From assembly GCA_947500545.1 (NCBI GenBank), contig CANMSO010000005.1, positions 248,001 to 312,000 on the forward strand: 64,000 bases of DNA. Direction: 5' to 3'. Positions 15,625 to 24,355 of this stretch are shown here, in pieces (positions within the stretch are counted from its first letter, which is position 1; the number at the start of each line of letters is the position of its first letter). A model generated the notes under the pieces. The model made no database searches and was not told the DNA's origin. It saw only the letters and a list, made by a program, of their open reading frames with translations. Position numbers and translations under genes: made by a program. This DNA comes from an uncultured Aquimarina sp. (lineage in GTDB: Bacteria; Bacteroidota; Bacteroidia; Flavobacteriales; Flavobacteriaceae).

Positions 15625-17028
15625 ATGAAGAATTCAATAATCGTCTTGATAAGTCTATTTACAATGACGCTAAACGCACAAGAAATGAAAAACATTAAAG
15701 AAATCATTAGTACTCTTTTTATCGCAACAGATAATAATGACTGGCATCAATTAGAAAAAACGTTTGCTCCTACAGTGCTTTTAGACTATTCATCAATGAA
15801 TAGAATAGAAGCATCAGAAGTTACACCAGAAGAAATTATAAAAAGTTGGAAGAGCATCTTACCCGGGTTTGATTTTACACATCATCAAATAGGCAATTTT
15901 ATTGTTGAACAGAATGGTAACACCGCTAAAGTATATTGTTATGGCACAGCAACTCATTATCTGGAAAATGAAGGTAAAAATTTATGGACAGTAGTGGGCA
16001 GTTACGATTTTAGTCTAAAAATAAAAAACAAAAAATGGTTAATCACAGAAATGAAGTTCAATTTCAAATATCAATCAGGGAATATTAAACTTCCACAAAT
16101 AGCAATAGAAAAATTAACATCAAAAAATTACATCATGAAAAAAGTAACATTTAAAAGCGGAGGCTTAGACCTAGTTGGAGATCTTTATTTACCTGCAAAT
16201 TTCGAAGAAGGAAAACAATATCCTGCTGTACCCATATTAGGCCCTATGACCTATGCCAAAGAACAAGCACCAACTGAATACGCAAAAAGATTTGCAGAAA
16301 GAGGATATGTAGCATTGGCATTTGACCCACGTTTTAGAGGAGAAAGTGCAGGTTTACCGAGAGAATTAGAAGACCCTATTGCGAAAGTGGAAGATGCTAA
16401 AGCAGCAGCTAAATATCTTGCTTCGCTTTCAATGGTTAATGACAAGCAAATTGTTGGGTTTGCTGTTTGTCAAGGAAGTTCTGAAATGTTAAGAGCAGTA
16501 TCAGAAGATGACATATTCAAAGGATTAGTTACTGTTGCAGGACACTATCGTGACCGAAAAGGCGATATTCAATGGATGGCAACTGAAGAGGCATTAGAGG
16601 AAAGAATTGCAGAAGGAAAAGTAGCACTAAATACCTTTAAACAAACAGGAGAAGTAGTTAATGTTCCAGCTGTTGACCAAACAAGAATGGATGTAGGTAT
16701 GCCTGGCAAATTTGTGTGGGATTGGTATCACGCATGGTCTGATAATGGAATTTGGGTAAACAATTATCCTAAAATGAGTGACGCATTACTTTTTGAATAT
16801 GAATCACTGACTGCAGCCCAAAAATTGGACAAACCCTATTTGATGATTCATAGTGATAATAGTTTCTTGCCAGATGCCGCCAAAAGACAATTTGAAGCTG
16901 TACCTGCAACTATGAAAAAATTACAATGGGAAGGAGAAACTGGGCATCTGCAATATTATGACGACCCAGAAATCTTAGATAGAACAGCTAATCAAGCTAT
17001 TCAATGGTACAATGCAATATTTGAATAA
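15625..17028 (+). CDS. Secreted SnoaL-like / alpha/beta hydrolase fusion
   Basis: 467 residues from the ATG at 15625, which gives a signal peptide (IVLISLFTMTLNA). Residues about 20-155 are an NTF2/SnoaL-like cone (IKEIISTLFIATDNNDWHQL ... WLITEMKFNFKY). Residues about 170-467 are an alpha/beta hydrolase of the dienelactone-hydrolase-like group with GFAVCQGSSEM as nucleophile elbow (Cys in place of Ser, as in that group), DPRFRGES and a late His (GETGHLQYYD). An internal ATG at 16135 matches the usual start of the hydrolase alone, so this may be a gene fusion. Second gene of an AraC-led cassette. Confidence 0.8.
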   Translation: MKNSIIVLISLFTMTLNAQEMKNIKEIISTLFIATDNNDWHQLEKTFAPTVLLDYSSMNRIEASEVTPEEIIKSWKSILPGFDFTHHQIGNFIVEQNGNTAKVYCYGTATHYLENEGKNLWTVVGSYDFSLKIKNKKWLITEMKFNFKYQSGNIKLPQIAIEKLTSKNYIMKKVTFKSGGLDLVGDLYLPANFEEGKQYPAVPILGPMTYAKEQAPTEYAKRFAERGYVALAFDPRFRGESAGLPRELEDPIAKVEDAKAAAKYLASLSMVNDKQIVGFAVCQGSSEMLRAVSEDDIFKGLVTVAGHYRDRKGDIQWMATEEALEERIAEGKVALNTFKQTGEVVNVPAVDQTRMDVGMPGKFVWDWYHAWSDNGIWVNNYPKMSDALLFEYESLTAAQKLDKPYLMIHSDNSFLPDAAKRQFEAVPATMKKLQWEGETGHLQYYDDPEILDRTANQAIQWYNAIFE

Positions 17029-17049
17029 ATAGGTTTTAATATATAATTA

Positions 17050-17186
17050 CGGCACACAACAAGGTATAAAAGCAATAGCGGTTTGGATTTAAGCTCAAAC
17101 CGTTTTTGTAATTAATTAAGTATATTGATATCCGAAAAGTAGTTGCTATAATATCCGCTACTGCTCTTATACAAAACGTTGGCATT
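17050..17186 (+). repeat. attC-like site 10 (group II, 137 bp)
   Basis: Opens GGCACACAAC, the perfect complement of the cassette start at 14602, and closes GTTGGCATT. It shares AATAGCGGTTT, AAACCG, ATCCGAAAAGTA and CTTATAC blocks with site 11. The hairpin CGGTTTG...CAAACCGTTTTT may also end transcription. Confidence 0.75.
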
Positions 17187-17215
17187 CATTTAAAAAACAA
17201 ACAACAGGAAATAAA

Positions 17216-18130
17216 TTGAAAGACAGTAATTCCATATCGTACTTTAAAAACATTGCGGAATTATTAAAAGCATTAAAAACGTTCACACCACAATCGAATT
17301 TATTTCATATTCACAGACACGAAGAAGTACCTGAAACACACTCATCCGAAACACAAATTTTCAGAAGCGATACATTTTCGGCTTCCTTGCTTATAGAGGG
17401 AGAAGCAGAATATAAAATAGGAATTGAAGAATACAATATGAAAAGCGGTTCGTTCTACTTTATGTCGCCACAGCATTTAAGATATTATAAAAAGACAAAA
17501 CCTTGGAACGGTTTCGTTTTCTTATTTTCTTCAGAGTTTATAAATCAATTTACTAAAACAAATATCTACAGAAAATATCCATTTTTTCAAATAGATGCTA
17601 ATGTTCAACTTCAATTAAATCACAAGCAAATAAAAGACTTAAACGGCTTGTTAACCAAATTGCTATCAATATATCAAGGTAATGAAAAAGACAAATTGAA
17701 ATTGATTTATCATTATTTATCGATTGTACTTATCACATCAAAGAAATGGTATTTCGAGCAAAACGGCCATAAAGCTAAACTCAAAAACTCTGACTTACTT
17801 TCTAAATCTTTCTACGATTTATTAGAAACCCATTTTTTTTACATTGCCACACAAAAAGCAGAACATTTATTTACAGTTTCAGATTTTGCATCAAAATTAA
17901 ATATCAGCACAAATCATTTAAGCGATACCATAAAAAAAGAAACTGGGAAAACTGCGACTCAAATTATTAAAGAGCGTACCATTTTAGAAGCCAAGTCATT
18001 GCTTAAAAGTACAGATTTAACAGTTTCCGAAATTGCTTACTTCCTTAAATTTCAAGACACTTCCTACTTTTCAAAGTATTTTAAAAGTGCTACAAGTCTT
18101 TCCCCTACTCAATTTAGAGATAAAAAGTAA
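17216..18130 (+). CDS. AraC family transcriptional regulator
   Basis: 304 residues from a TTG start preceded by AGGA at a suitable distance; the first in-frame ATG (near residue 79) would remove half of the sensing domain. N-terminal cupin-like domain with FYFMSPQHLRYYKK. C-terminal double HTH at about 205-302 with VSDFASKLNISTNHLSDTIK and a canonical end (VSEIAYFLKFQDTSYFSKYF, SPTQFRDKK). It heads a four-gene cassette of oxidoreductases and is the likely activator of the aldo/keto reductase gene 99 bp downstream. Confidence 0.88.
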   Translation: MKDSNSISYFKNIAELLKALKTFTPQSNLFHIHRHEEVPETHSSETQIFRSDTFSASLLIEGEAEYKIGIEEYNMKSGSFYFMSPQHLRYYKKTKPWNGFVFLFSSEFINQFTKTNIYRKYPFFQIDANVQLQLNHKQIKDLNGLLTKLLSIYQGNEKDKLKLIYHYLSIVLITSKKWYFEQNGHKAKLKNSDLLSKSFYDLLETHFFYIATQKAEHLFTVSDFASKLNISTNHLSDTIKKETGKTATQIIKERTILEAKSLLKSTDLTVSEIAYFLKFQDTSYFSKYFKSATSLSPTQFRDKK

Positions 18131-18229
18131 CACTTCTGTAAAATTTACCTATCAAGCAGTAATTTCTACCCAATAGAACCTTTGTAACGGCAATACATTT
18201 GTACCATCAGTAACTTAAAACACAAAAAG

Positions 18230-19036
18230 ATGGACAAATTAAAATCAACATTTGAGATTGGCGGAACAACTAAAGTTAACCGAATGGGCTTTGGAACTAT
18301 GCGAGCAACAACAGGAAACGGAATCTGGGGATATCCAAAAGACAAGGCATCCGCAATAAAAGTAATAAGAACAGCAATAGAAAATGGTGTAAACTTCATA
18401 GATACAGCAGATTCTTATGGTCCTTACACTTCCGAACTAATTATTGCCGAAGCAACTGAGCCATTTAAAGACGAAGTAGTTGTTGCGACCAAAGGCGGAG
18501 CAATAAAATATAAACCGTCTGCAATTATGGCTAATGGGCATCCATACTATTTGAGAACTGCAATTGAAGGTAGTTTAAAGAGATTAGAAAAAGAACAAAT
18601 TGAAGTTTACTTTTTACACAGAGTTGACCCAAATATTCCGATTGAGGAATCCGTTGGAGCATTGGCACAATTTCAAAAAGAAGGTAAAATAAAGCATATT
18701 GGCATTTCAAACGTAACAATAGAACAATTTGAAAAAGCACAAAAAGCTGTAAAAATTGACGTTGTTCAAAATGCCTTTAGCTTTCAAGACAGAAGACATC
18801 AAGATTTGGTAGAAAAACTTGCGAAACAAAATATTGCATTTATCGCACATACGCCAATTGCGGTAAACAATTGGAGCAAAGAAATATTAGAACAAGCTAA
18901 TAATCAACAAATTTCAGTAAATCAATTATCCCTTTCGTGGTTGCTTAATTTTAGAAATAATGTAATACCAATTGCAGGAACTTCTTCAGAAAAGCATCTA
19001 TTAGAAAATATGGAAGCCTTAAACATTCAACTTTAA
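18230..19036 (+). CDS. Aldo/keto reductase
   Basis: 268 residues. The catalytic tetrad is complete: Asp58 and Tyr63 (FIDTADSYG), Lys88 (VATKGG) and His130 (VYFLHRVDP). The NADPH-binding end PIAGTSSEKHLLEN is present. Slightly shorter than the usual 280-330 residues, with compact loops. It reduces a carbonyl with NADPH; the substrate is not deducible. Between the AraC gene and a short-chain-type reductase, 11 bp from the latter, so the two form a redox operon. Confidence 0.92.
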   Translation: MDKLKSTFEIGGTTKVNRMGFGTMRATTGNGIWGYPKDKASAIKVIRTAIENGVNFIDTADSYGPYTSELIIAEATEPFKDEVVVATKGGAIKYKPSAIMANGHPYYLRTAIEGSLKRLEKEQIEVYFLHRVDPNIPIEESVGALAQFQKEGKIKHIGISNVTIEQFEKAQKAVKIDVVQNAFSFQDRRHQDLVEKLAKQNIAFIAHTPIAVNNWSKEILEQANNQQISVNQLSLSWLLNFRNNVIPIAGTSSEKHLLENMEALNIQL

Positions 19037-19047
19037 AAAATACACAA

Positions 19048-20094
19048 ATGAAAAATAAAGCATTAATCATAGGAGCATCAGGAGGAATGGGTAGAAACAT
19101 CATAGAATACCTTTCTACATTATCAGATTGGGAAATTATCGGTCTTGATATCAATCCACCAATGTATAAAAGTAGACAAACCTTTATTAAGGTAAACTTG
19201 CTTAATCAACAAGAGGCCAAAGACAAGTTATCACATCTAACAGACGTTACACATATTTTTTGTGTTGGTTTCATTGGAGATGCAACATTTAGCGGACCAA
19301 TTGATAAAAATCTATCATTACTTAAAAATACTGTTGACGCAATTGAACCGATTGCAACAAATTTAAAACGTGTTTTTTTAATGGAGGGTGGCAAAGTATA
19401 TGGAAGACATTTAGGTAAATTTAAAACACCTGCCAAAGAAACGGACGCAAGACATATGGCACCAAATTTCTACTTCAACCAAGAAGACTTTTTGAATGAA
19501 AGACAAAAAGGAAAATCGTGGTCGTGGGTTGCCTTACGTCCTGAATTGTTATGTGGAAATACAGTTGGTATACCAAATTTACCATTGTTAATAGGCGTTT
19601 ATGCTTCGATTTCAAAAGAATTAGGTTTGCCCTTACGTTTTTCAGGAAGCGAAAAAGCGTATCAAGCACTTGTACAAGTTTGTGATGCAAAACTTTTGGC
19701 AAAAGCCACAGTTTGGGCAGCTACTTCACCTAATGCTGAAAATCAAGCGATTAATTTCACAAATGGAGACGCTTTTCGTTGGCAAAACCTTTGGAAACGT
19801 ATTGCCAAATTCTTTGATATGGAATATGAAGAACCACAGCAAATCAACCTCGAAACCTTTATGACTGACAAAGAATCTCTCTGGAATAAAATGGTAGAAA
19901 AATATGGTTTAGAAAAAAATTCATACCATTCTGTTGCAGCTTGGCCATTAGGAGATTTTCTATTTAACTGTGACTGGGACACTTTGTTAAGTACAACCAA
20001 AATACAGCAATTAGGATTTAACGAAATGATGGACAGCGAAGAAATGTTTTTGAATTTGTTTCAAGACTTCCGAGACAATAAAATAATTCCTTAA
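19048..20094 (+). CDS. NAD(P)-dependent reductase, PRISE-like SDR
   Basis: 348 residues. Rossmann motif GASGGMG at 9-15. The KVYGRHLG segment, with the Lys and Tyr positions of the atypical SDR active site, is followed by AKETDARHMAPNFYF, QEDFL and WSWVALRPELLCGN. This is the pattern of the extended SDRs related to progesterone 5-beta-reductase/iridoid synthase, which reduce enones. It is 11 bp after the aldo/keto reductase and 13 bp before a small membrane protein. Confidence 0.85.
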   Translation: MKNKALIIGASGGMGRNIIEYLSTLSDWEIIGLDINPPMYKSRQTFIKVNLLNQQEAKDKLSHLTDVTHIFCVGFIGDATFSGPIDKNLSLLKNTVDAIEPIATNLKRVFLMEGGKVYGRHLGKFKTPAKETDARHMAPNFYFNQEDFLNERQKGKSWSWVALRPELLCGNTVGIPNLPLLIGVYASISKELGLPLRFSGSEKAYQALVQVCDAKLLAKATVWAATSPNAENQAINFTNGDAFRWQNLWKRIAKFFDMEYEEPQQINLETFMTDKESLWNKMVEKYGLEKNSYHSVAAWPLGDFLFNCDWDTLLSTTKIQQLGFNEMMDSEEMFLNLFQDFRDNKIIP

Positions 20095-20107
20095 TCATCA
20101 AGACAAA

Positions 20108-20338
20108 ATGAAGAAACACAAATTAGCCTTTTTAACTTGGCTTGCAATTTATCCATTAATAACAATAATATTCTACAATTTTGAAGAAGAATTAATGGAA
20201 TTACCTCTTGCATTGCGGACTTTCTTATTGACCATTTTATTGGTAGGACTAATGAACTACGTAATAATGCCTAATTTGACTAAAAAATTGAACTCTTGGC
20301 TAACGGACCAAAAAAAGGAAGCAGCTAACAATTTATAA
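20108..20338 (+). CDS. Small two-helix membrane protein
   Basis: 76 residues with two membrane segments (about 6-25 and 36-58) and a basic C-terminal tail. Similar small proteins accompany oxidoreductases in Bacteroidota and Proteobacteria; function unknown. Its last codons lie in the opening arm of attC-like site 11 (GCAGCTAAC), so the recombination site and the gene end overlap. Last gene of the AraC/reductase cassette. Confidence 0.65.
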   Translation: MKKHKLAFLTWLAIYPLITIIFYNFEEELMELPLALRTFLLTILLVGLMNYVIMPNLTKKLNSWLTDQKKEAANNL

Positions 20339-20457
20339 AAATAATAGCGGTTTCGATGATTCATCGAAACCGCTATTTTTATATTTATGGTCAGTCTAAA
20401 TCTGAAAAGTACGTTTGTCACAATCTGCTACTATTCTTATACTAGACCGTTATAGCC
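20321..20457 (+). repeat. attC-like site 11 (group II, 137 bp)
   Basis: Opens GCAGCTAAC and closes GTTATAGCC; the opening does not match its cassette start (GTTGGCATT), unlike most others, suggesting a later rearrangement. Body homologous to site 10. Confidence 0.65.
20343..20380. terminator. Perfect 17-bp hairpin with T tail inside site 11
   Basis: AATAGCGGTTTCGATGA / TCATCGAAACCGCTATT followed by TTTTAT. It doubles as the inner stem of the attC-like site and a plausible transcription terminator for the reductase cassette. Confidence 0.6.
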
Positions 20458-20467
20458 TATTTCAAAA

Positions 20468-20584
20468 ATGACTCAGAAATTAAAAGCTGAATTTATAAAA
20501 ATCATTGAAAGTCATATCTTGTCTGATAACACTCTCCGAATTTTTTACATCGGTTTATACTTCTTATACAAATTGGCTGGGTTA
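20468..20584 (+). pseudogene. Truncated 5' end of a former cassette gene
   Basis: An ATG 19 bp after the cassette core, the usual position of a cassette gene, opens a frame of about 38 helical residues (MTQKLKAEFIKIIESHILSD...). It then runs into the 3' end of the oppositely oriented BspA-like gene. The continuation to 20743 is only antisense of that gene. I read it as the remnant of a gene cut by insertion or deletion. Confidence 0.35.
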
Positions 20585-21727
20585 TTCACATTGAACGTCA
20601 CGACCGGCATCATCAATTTCCCAATTACTTTCACTAATCAAGGTAGCTCTTGCGGCAGCTGCTTCATCAGAACAAAAAGTGGTCCCAGGTGCATCAAAAG
20701 GAACATCATTTTGTCGTGTTTGATTCGCAAAGCTAATGAGTAGTTTGTCATAGTTTTCTGTTGACAACGCTGATTCAGAAGAAAACATACTACCAGCCCT
20801 TGTAACTTTAGAAATATTCCAGTTACTAATATCGGGGTTTGCTAATGGAGCAAATACAAGCATAAGTGTCAATCGTGTGACATTAGCAGTATCCCATTTA
20901 CTAACATCAGGGTTCGCCAAGCTTGCACCAGAAAACATACCCGTTAGATTCGTTACATTGCTAATATCCCAATTACTTACATCAGGATTTACAATAGATG
21001 CATCAGCAAACATGAAGATTAGACTGGTCACGCTCGACAAATCAGGAATATCGGTGGCAAGAACTTTAAGATTAGTACAATCTTTAAATGCCCTATCCAT
21101 AGACAACCATGTTCCTGTTCCCCATTGATCCACAGAGATAATCTTATTAGCCTCATCTTGCCCAGTATTTGTACTGTTGTCAAATTGTATTGAAGGAAAA
21201 GTACCGGTTATACGTATCGTATGCTTCTCATCAGCATCAAAAGTATGGGTGACATCCCCTGTTATTCCAGATTCATCTACCACCCCATCATTATCCCAAT
21301 CTACATTATAGTTATAAGTTAAATCTGGATTTGTGGGAATGGTAATTTCGCCAGCAGACCAGGTCGTTATAAATTCTATTCCCGAGGCTGTTCCTATACC
21401 AACACTAACAGTTACCGTAAACTCCTGAGTATTTCCGTTTTCTGCAACTACGGTATACACTACAGGATTTGTAAAATCTTGTACCAAACCGTTTTCAGGA
21501 GCTATGCTTACCCCAGTATGTTCAATAACGGGAGTCAAAGCTGTAATATCTGTTCCTGTATCTAACTCAAGGGTAATCGTGTTATTATCTATAGTGCCCT
21601 GTTGTTCATTAATACCGAACGAAGTAATATCATTGAGATCACTTGGTGTTAGTATCTGACCGTCATCATCGTTAGAACAGGATATACAGAGTATGAACAG
21701 ACAAATGTAAATAGATAGTGCTTTCAT
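20582..21727 (-). CDS. BspA-like surface lipoprotein (DUF285 repeats)
   Basis: 381 residues. Lipoprotein signal with a Cys after LFILCIS, then an Asp-rich linker. Residues about 30-110 form a DUF5018-like beta domain that includes TPVIEHTGVSIAPENG. A PKD-like segment (YNYNVDWDNDGVVDESG) follows, and then three DUF285 repeats with the ANPDVSKWDTANVT / VNPDVSNWDISNVT pattern (about 235-310). The C-terminal part is specific to flavobacterial BspA-like proteins. Such proteins are surface adhesins. It is one of only two genes facing against the array. Confidence 0.85.
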   Translation of the reverse strand: MKALSIYICLFILCISCSNDDDGQILTPSDLNDITSFGINEQQGTIDNNTITLELDTGTDITALTPVIEHTGVSIAPENGLVQDFTNPVVYTVVAENGNTQEFTVTVSVGIGTASGIEFITTWSAGEITIPTNPDLTYNYNVDWDNDGVVDESGITGDVTHTFDADEKHTIRITGTFPSIQFDNSTNTGQDEANKIISVDQWGTGTWLSMDRAFKDCTNLKVLATDIPDLSSVTSLIFMFADASIVNPDVSNWDISNVTNLTGMFSGASLANPDVSKWDTANVTRLTLMLVFAPLANPDISNWNISKVTRAGSMFSSESALSTENYDKLLISFANQTRQNDVPFDAPGTTFCSDEAAAARATLISESNWEIDDAGRDVQCE

Positions 21728-21849
21728 TTTTTAAATTTTTGTATGAATTGATATGACAAATAAAGGTTGGGAAGACTACTAAACCAAAATTAAATACGCA
21801 AAAAGGAAAAAATAGGCTTAAAAGAGAATAATAAATGGTTAAAATACCA

Positions 21850-21945
21850 TTCATTATTTACGAAAGTTTGTTGGTTAATGACATAGGGTACGAAAAAGCA
21901 ACTTAGGTTTTCTGCCCTACTTGCTATATATTTAACGTTAGCAAA
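21850..21945 (+). repeat. Degenerate attC-like site 12
   Basis: The right half is clear (GCCCTACTTGCTATATATTTAACGTTAGCAAA). The left half is only partly recognisable (TTAATGACATAGGGTA) and lacks the AAC core. Confidence 0.45.
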
Positions 21946-21968
21946 AACTAAGAAAACAAATAGTAATT

Positions 21969-23012
21969 ATGAAAAGTAAACCCGTAACTAAAAAGCAATT
22001 AGGCCCTTCTAAAATTATGCAAGTTGGATTAGGGTTTTGGGCTTCAAAAATTTTGCTATCAGCAGTTAACATGGGTCTATTTACCCTTTTAGCGAAGGAA
22101 GAATTGTCCGGACAAACTATTAAGAAAAAATTAGGTTTACATCAGAGAGGTCTTTATGATTTTTTAGTTGCTTTAGTTGCATTAAACTTCTTAAAAAGAA
22201 CAGGTATAAAAGAGTCTGCTATATACGCCAATACCGAGGAGACCAATCTATTTCTTGACAAAGAGAAGCCCAGCTATATTGGCGGTATGCTCGAACTATC
22301 AAATAATAGGTTATATGGCTTTTGGAACTCACTCGAAGAAGGATTAAAAACAGGCGCACCACAAAATGAGATAAAAAATGGAGGTGCCACAATTTTTGAA
22401 GATGTATATGCTGACCAACAAAAATTGAAAGAATTTTTAAAAGCTATGGAAGGTCTTCAAAGTTCCAATTTTAAGATGTTGTCCCAAAAATTTGACTTTT
22501 CAAATTACAAAACCCTTTGTGATATAGGAGGTTCTTCAGGGCATTTAGCCATACAAATAGCACAAAATAATCATCATATGAAAACCATCACCTTTGACTT
22601 ACCTCCATTAGAAATTCTTGCCAAAGAAAATATTCTAGCTAATGGATTAAGTGATAGAGTATCAGTTCAATCAGGTGATTTTTTTAAAGACGAATTCCCA
22701 AAATCTGATATTATTACGATGGGGAACATTCTTCATAACTGGGGATTACAAGACAAGAAAATGCTTATCAAAAAAGCCTATGATGCTTTACCAAATGCAG
22801 GGGCATTAATTGTAATTGAAAATATCATTGATAATAATAGAAGAACAAATGCATTTGGTCTAATGATGTCGTTACAAATGTTAATGGAAACACCTGAAGG
22901 CTTTGACTTTACAGCAGCTGACTTCAATCTCTGGGCGAGTGAAATTGGTTTTTCACAAGTTTCTACAATGCATTTGACTGGAAATACAAGTGCTGTAATA
23001 GCTATAAAGTAA
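21969..23012 (+). CDS. SAM-dependent O-methyltransferase (hydroxyneurosporene/ASMT-like)
   Basis: 347 residues. N-terminal winged-helix dimerisation domain (about 15-110, with AVNMGLFTLLA at the start). The Rossmann fold carries the SAM motif DIGGSSGHLAIQIA near 185-198. The motif MGNILHNWGLQDKKMLIKKA has the catalytic His-Asn-Trp typical of plant-type and bacterial small-molecule O-methyltransferases. It methylates a hydroxyl of an unknown small molecule. Single gene in its cassette, start 32 bp after the core. Confidence 0.88.
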   Translation: MKSKPVTKKQLGPSKIMQVGLGFWASKILLSAVNMGLFTLLAKEELSGQTIKKKLGLHQRGLYDFLVALVALNFLKRTGIKESAIYANTEETNLFLDKEKPSYIGGMLELSNNRLYGFWNSLEEGLKTGAPQNEIKNGGATIFEDVYADQQKLKEFLKAMEGLQSSNFKMLSQKFDFSNYKTLCDIGGSSGHLAIQIAQNNHHMKTITFDLPPLEILAKENILANGLSDRVSVQSGDFFKDEFPKSDIITMGNILHNWGLQDKKMLIKKAYDALPNAGALIVIENIIDNNRRTNAFGLMMSLQMLMETPEGFDFTAADFNLWASEIGFSQVSTMHLTGNTSAVIAIK

Positions 23013-23015
23013 AAC

Positions 23016-23073
23016 TTTTGCCAACACAAAATAAACACCATTAAACCGAATGTTTATTTAAACCATTAGTGGT
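23016..23073 (+). repeat. attC-like site 13 (short, altered core)
   Basis: 58 bp, opening TTTGCCAAC (8 of 9 with the cassette start GTTAGCAAA) and closing ATTAGTGGT. The arms AAATAAACA / TGTTTATTT pair. The right core begins ATT rather than GTT. Confidence 0.55.
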
Positions 23074-23170
23074 CATTAATATAAAGAATTTGACAGCTCA
23101 AATAGACTGACCAACGAATAAATAGATGAATGTAAACAAGGAACAACAAAATATTAAATAAGAGTTTTAG

Positions 23171-23920
23171 ATGATTTATTTTCAACAACAAGCTCATGAA
23201 AACCTTAGAGATTATGTAAGATGCTACTGGAAGATTGAGAACAAGAATAAAGATTTTCAATATTACACAATATTGCCAGACGGCTTTTTCGATTTATTGA
23301 TTTGCTTTAAAAATGACAATCTGGACAGGGTGTTTTTAACTGGTTTATGGAATCATAAAACCAATGTAATTATCTCACCAGAAACTGTAATATATGGAGT
23401 ACAGTTCAGGTTGCTTGCAATCGAAAATATAGTTCAAGAAAGTATCACCACATTACTCAATAATATAAAGAGATTAGAAAAATCATATTTGGGACTTGAT
23501 GGATTTAATAAAAATATTGACTCTAGCTTCTTTGAATACCTGAACCGATGCTTGTTATTGTATACTGAAGAACAACACCCAATTGATCCGAGAAAATCGA
23601 TTCTTTTAAAATCGATTAATCAAACAAAAGGAAATAAGACAGTTGAATATTATTCGCAAAAAGCTAATTGGTCAAAACGACAAATAAATCGATATTTCCA
23701 ATCTACTTTTGGGCTTTCCTTAAAAGGTTATTGTAGTATTCGAAAAGGTGCTGCCACATATAGTCAGATAAGAAAGGGACAGTTATATCCTCAACAAGGT
23801 TATTTTGATCAACCACATTTCATAAAAGGAATAAAGAAAATAACAGGATTTACGCCAAAAACATTGCTGAAAAATGAAAACGACCGATTTTTACAATTTT
23901 CAATCATCAAAAATGAATAG
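23171..23920 (+). CDS. AraC family transcriptional regulator (short form)
   Basis: 249 residues. The N-terminal DUF6597-like domain is recognisable by RCYWKIE, YTILPDGFFDLLICF and VIYGVQFRLLA, which together bound a beta barrel. A C-terminal AraC HTH follows (about 150-235), with ANWSKRQINRYFQSTFGLSL and QQGYFDQPHFIKGIKKITG. Regulators of this kind usually control a neighbouring small enzyme. The putative monooxygenase gene follows at 33 bp. First gene of a three-gene cassette. Confidence 0.87.
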   Translation: MIYFQQQAHENLRDYVRCYWKIENKNKDFQYYTILPDGFFDLLICFKNDNLDRVFLTGLWNHKTNVIISPETVIYGVQFRLLAIENIVQESITTLLNNIKRLEKSYLGLDGFNKNIDSSFFEYLNRCLLLYTEEQHPIDPRKSILLKSINQTKGNKTVEYYSQKANWSKRQINRYFQSTFGLSLKGYCSIRKGAATYSQIRKGQLYPQQGYFDQPHFIKGIKKITGFTPKTLLKNENDRFLQFSIIKNE

Positions 23921-23952
23921 ATTGCATTTTTTAAAATCAAAAATTAATTCAT

Positions 23953-24243
23953 ATGATATTGCAAATCATTAAGTTGAAATCGGATTTACCAGAAGAAGAA
24001 TTATTAAACAGAGCAAGAGAACGAGAATCTAATTTTAAATCTATCCCCGGCCTTCTACAAAAATACTATATAAAAACAAGTAAAGAAGGAGAATATGGAG
24101 GGGTATATGTCTGGGATTCTGTACAATCTCTAGAAAAATATCAAGAATCTGATTTAGCCAAAAGTATACCATCAGCCTACGCTATTAATGAAGCTCCAGA
24201 TACAGAAATTATGGATATTATTTTTCAATTGAGAAACAAATAG
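23953..24243 (+). CDS. YdhR-like putative monooxygenase
   Basis: 96 residues, one ferredoxin-like beta-alpha-beta fold: LQIIKLKSDLPEEELLNRAR, then FKSIPGLLQKYYIK and GGVYVWDSVQSLEKY. The family (YdhR/antibiotic biosynthesis monooxygenase-like) is small and of uncertain biochemistry; cofactor-free oxygenation of aromatic substrates is proposed. Sits directly after the AraC regulator in the same direction and cassette. Confidence 0.75.
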   Translation: MILQIIKLKSDLPEEELLNRARERESNFKSIPGLLQKYYIKTSKEGEYGGVYVWDSVQSLEKYQESDLAKSIPSAYAINEAPDTEIMDIIFQLRNK

Positions 24244-24355
24244 GCGTTCATACCAATCGATTTTTACATATAGAAAAGTAGAAGTAACTATAAACTATAA
24301 ATCGATACTCTTTTATTAGATTTAAAGACCATAAATTATATCCAAATTTCAAACT

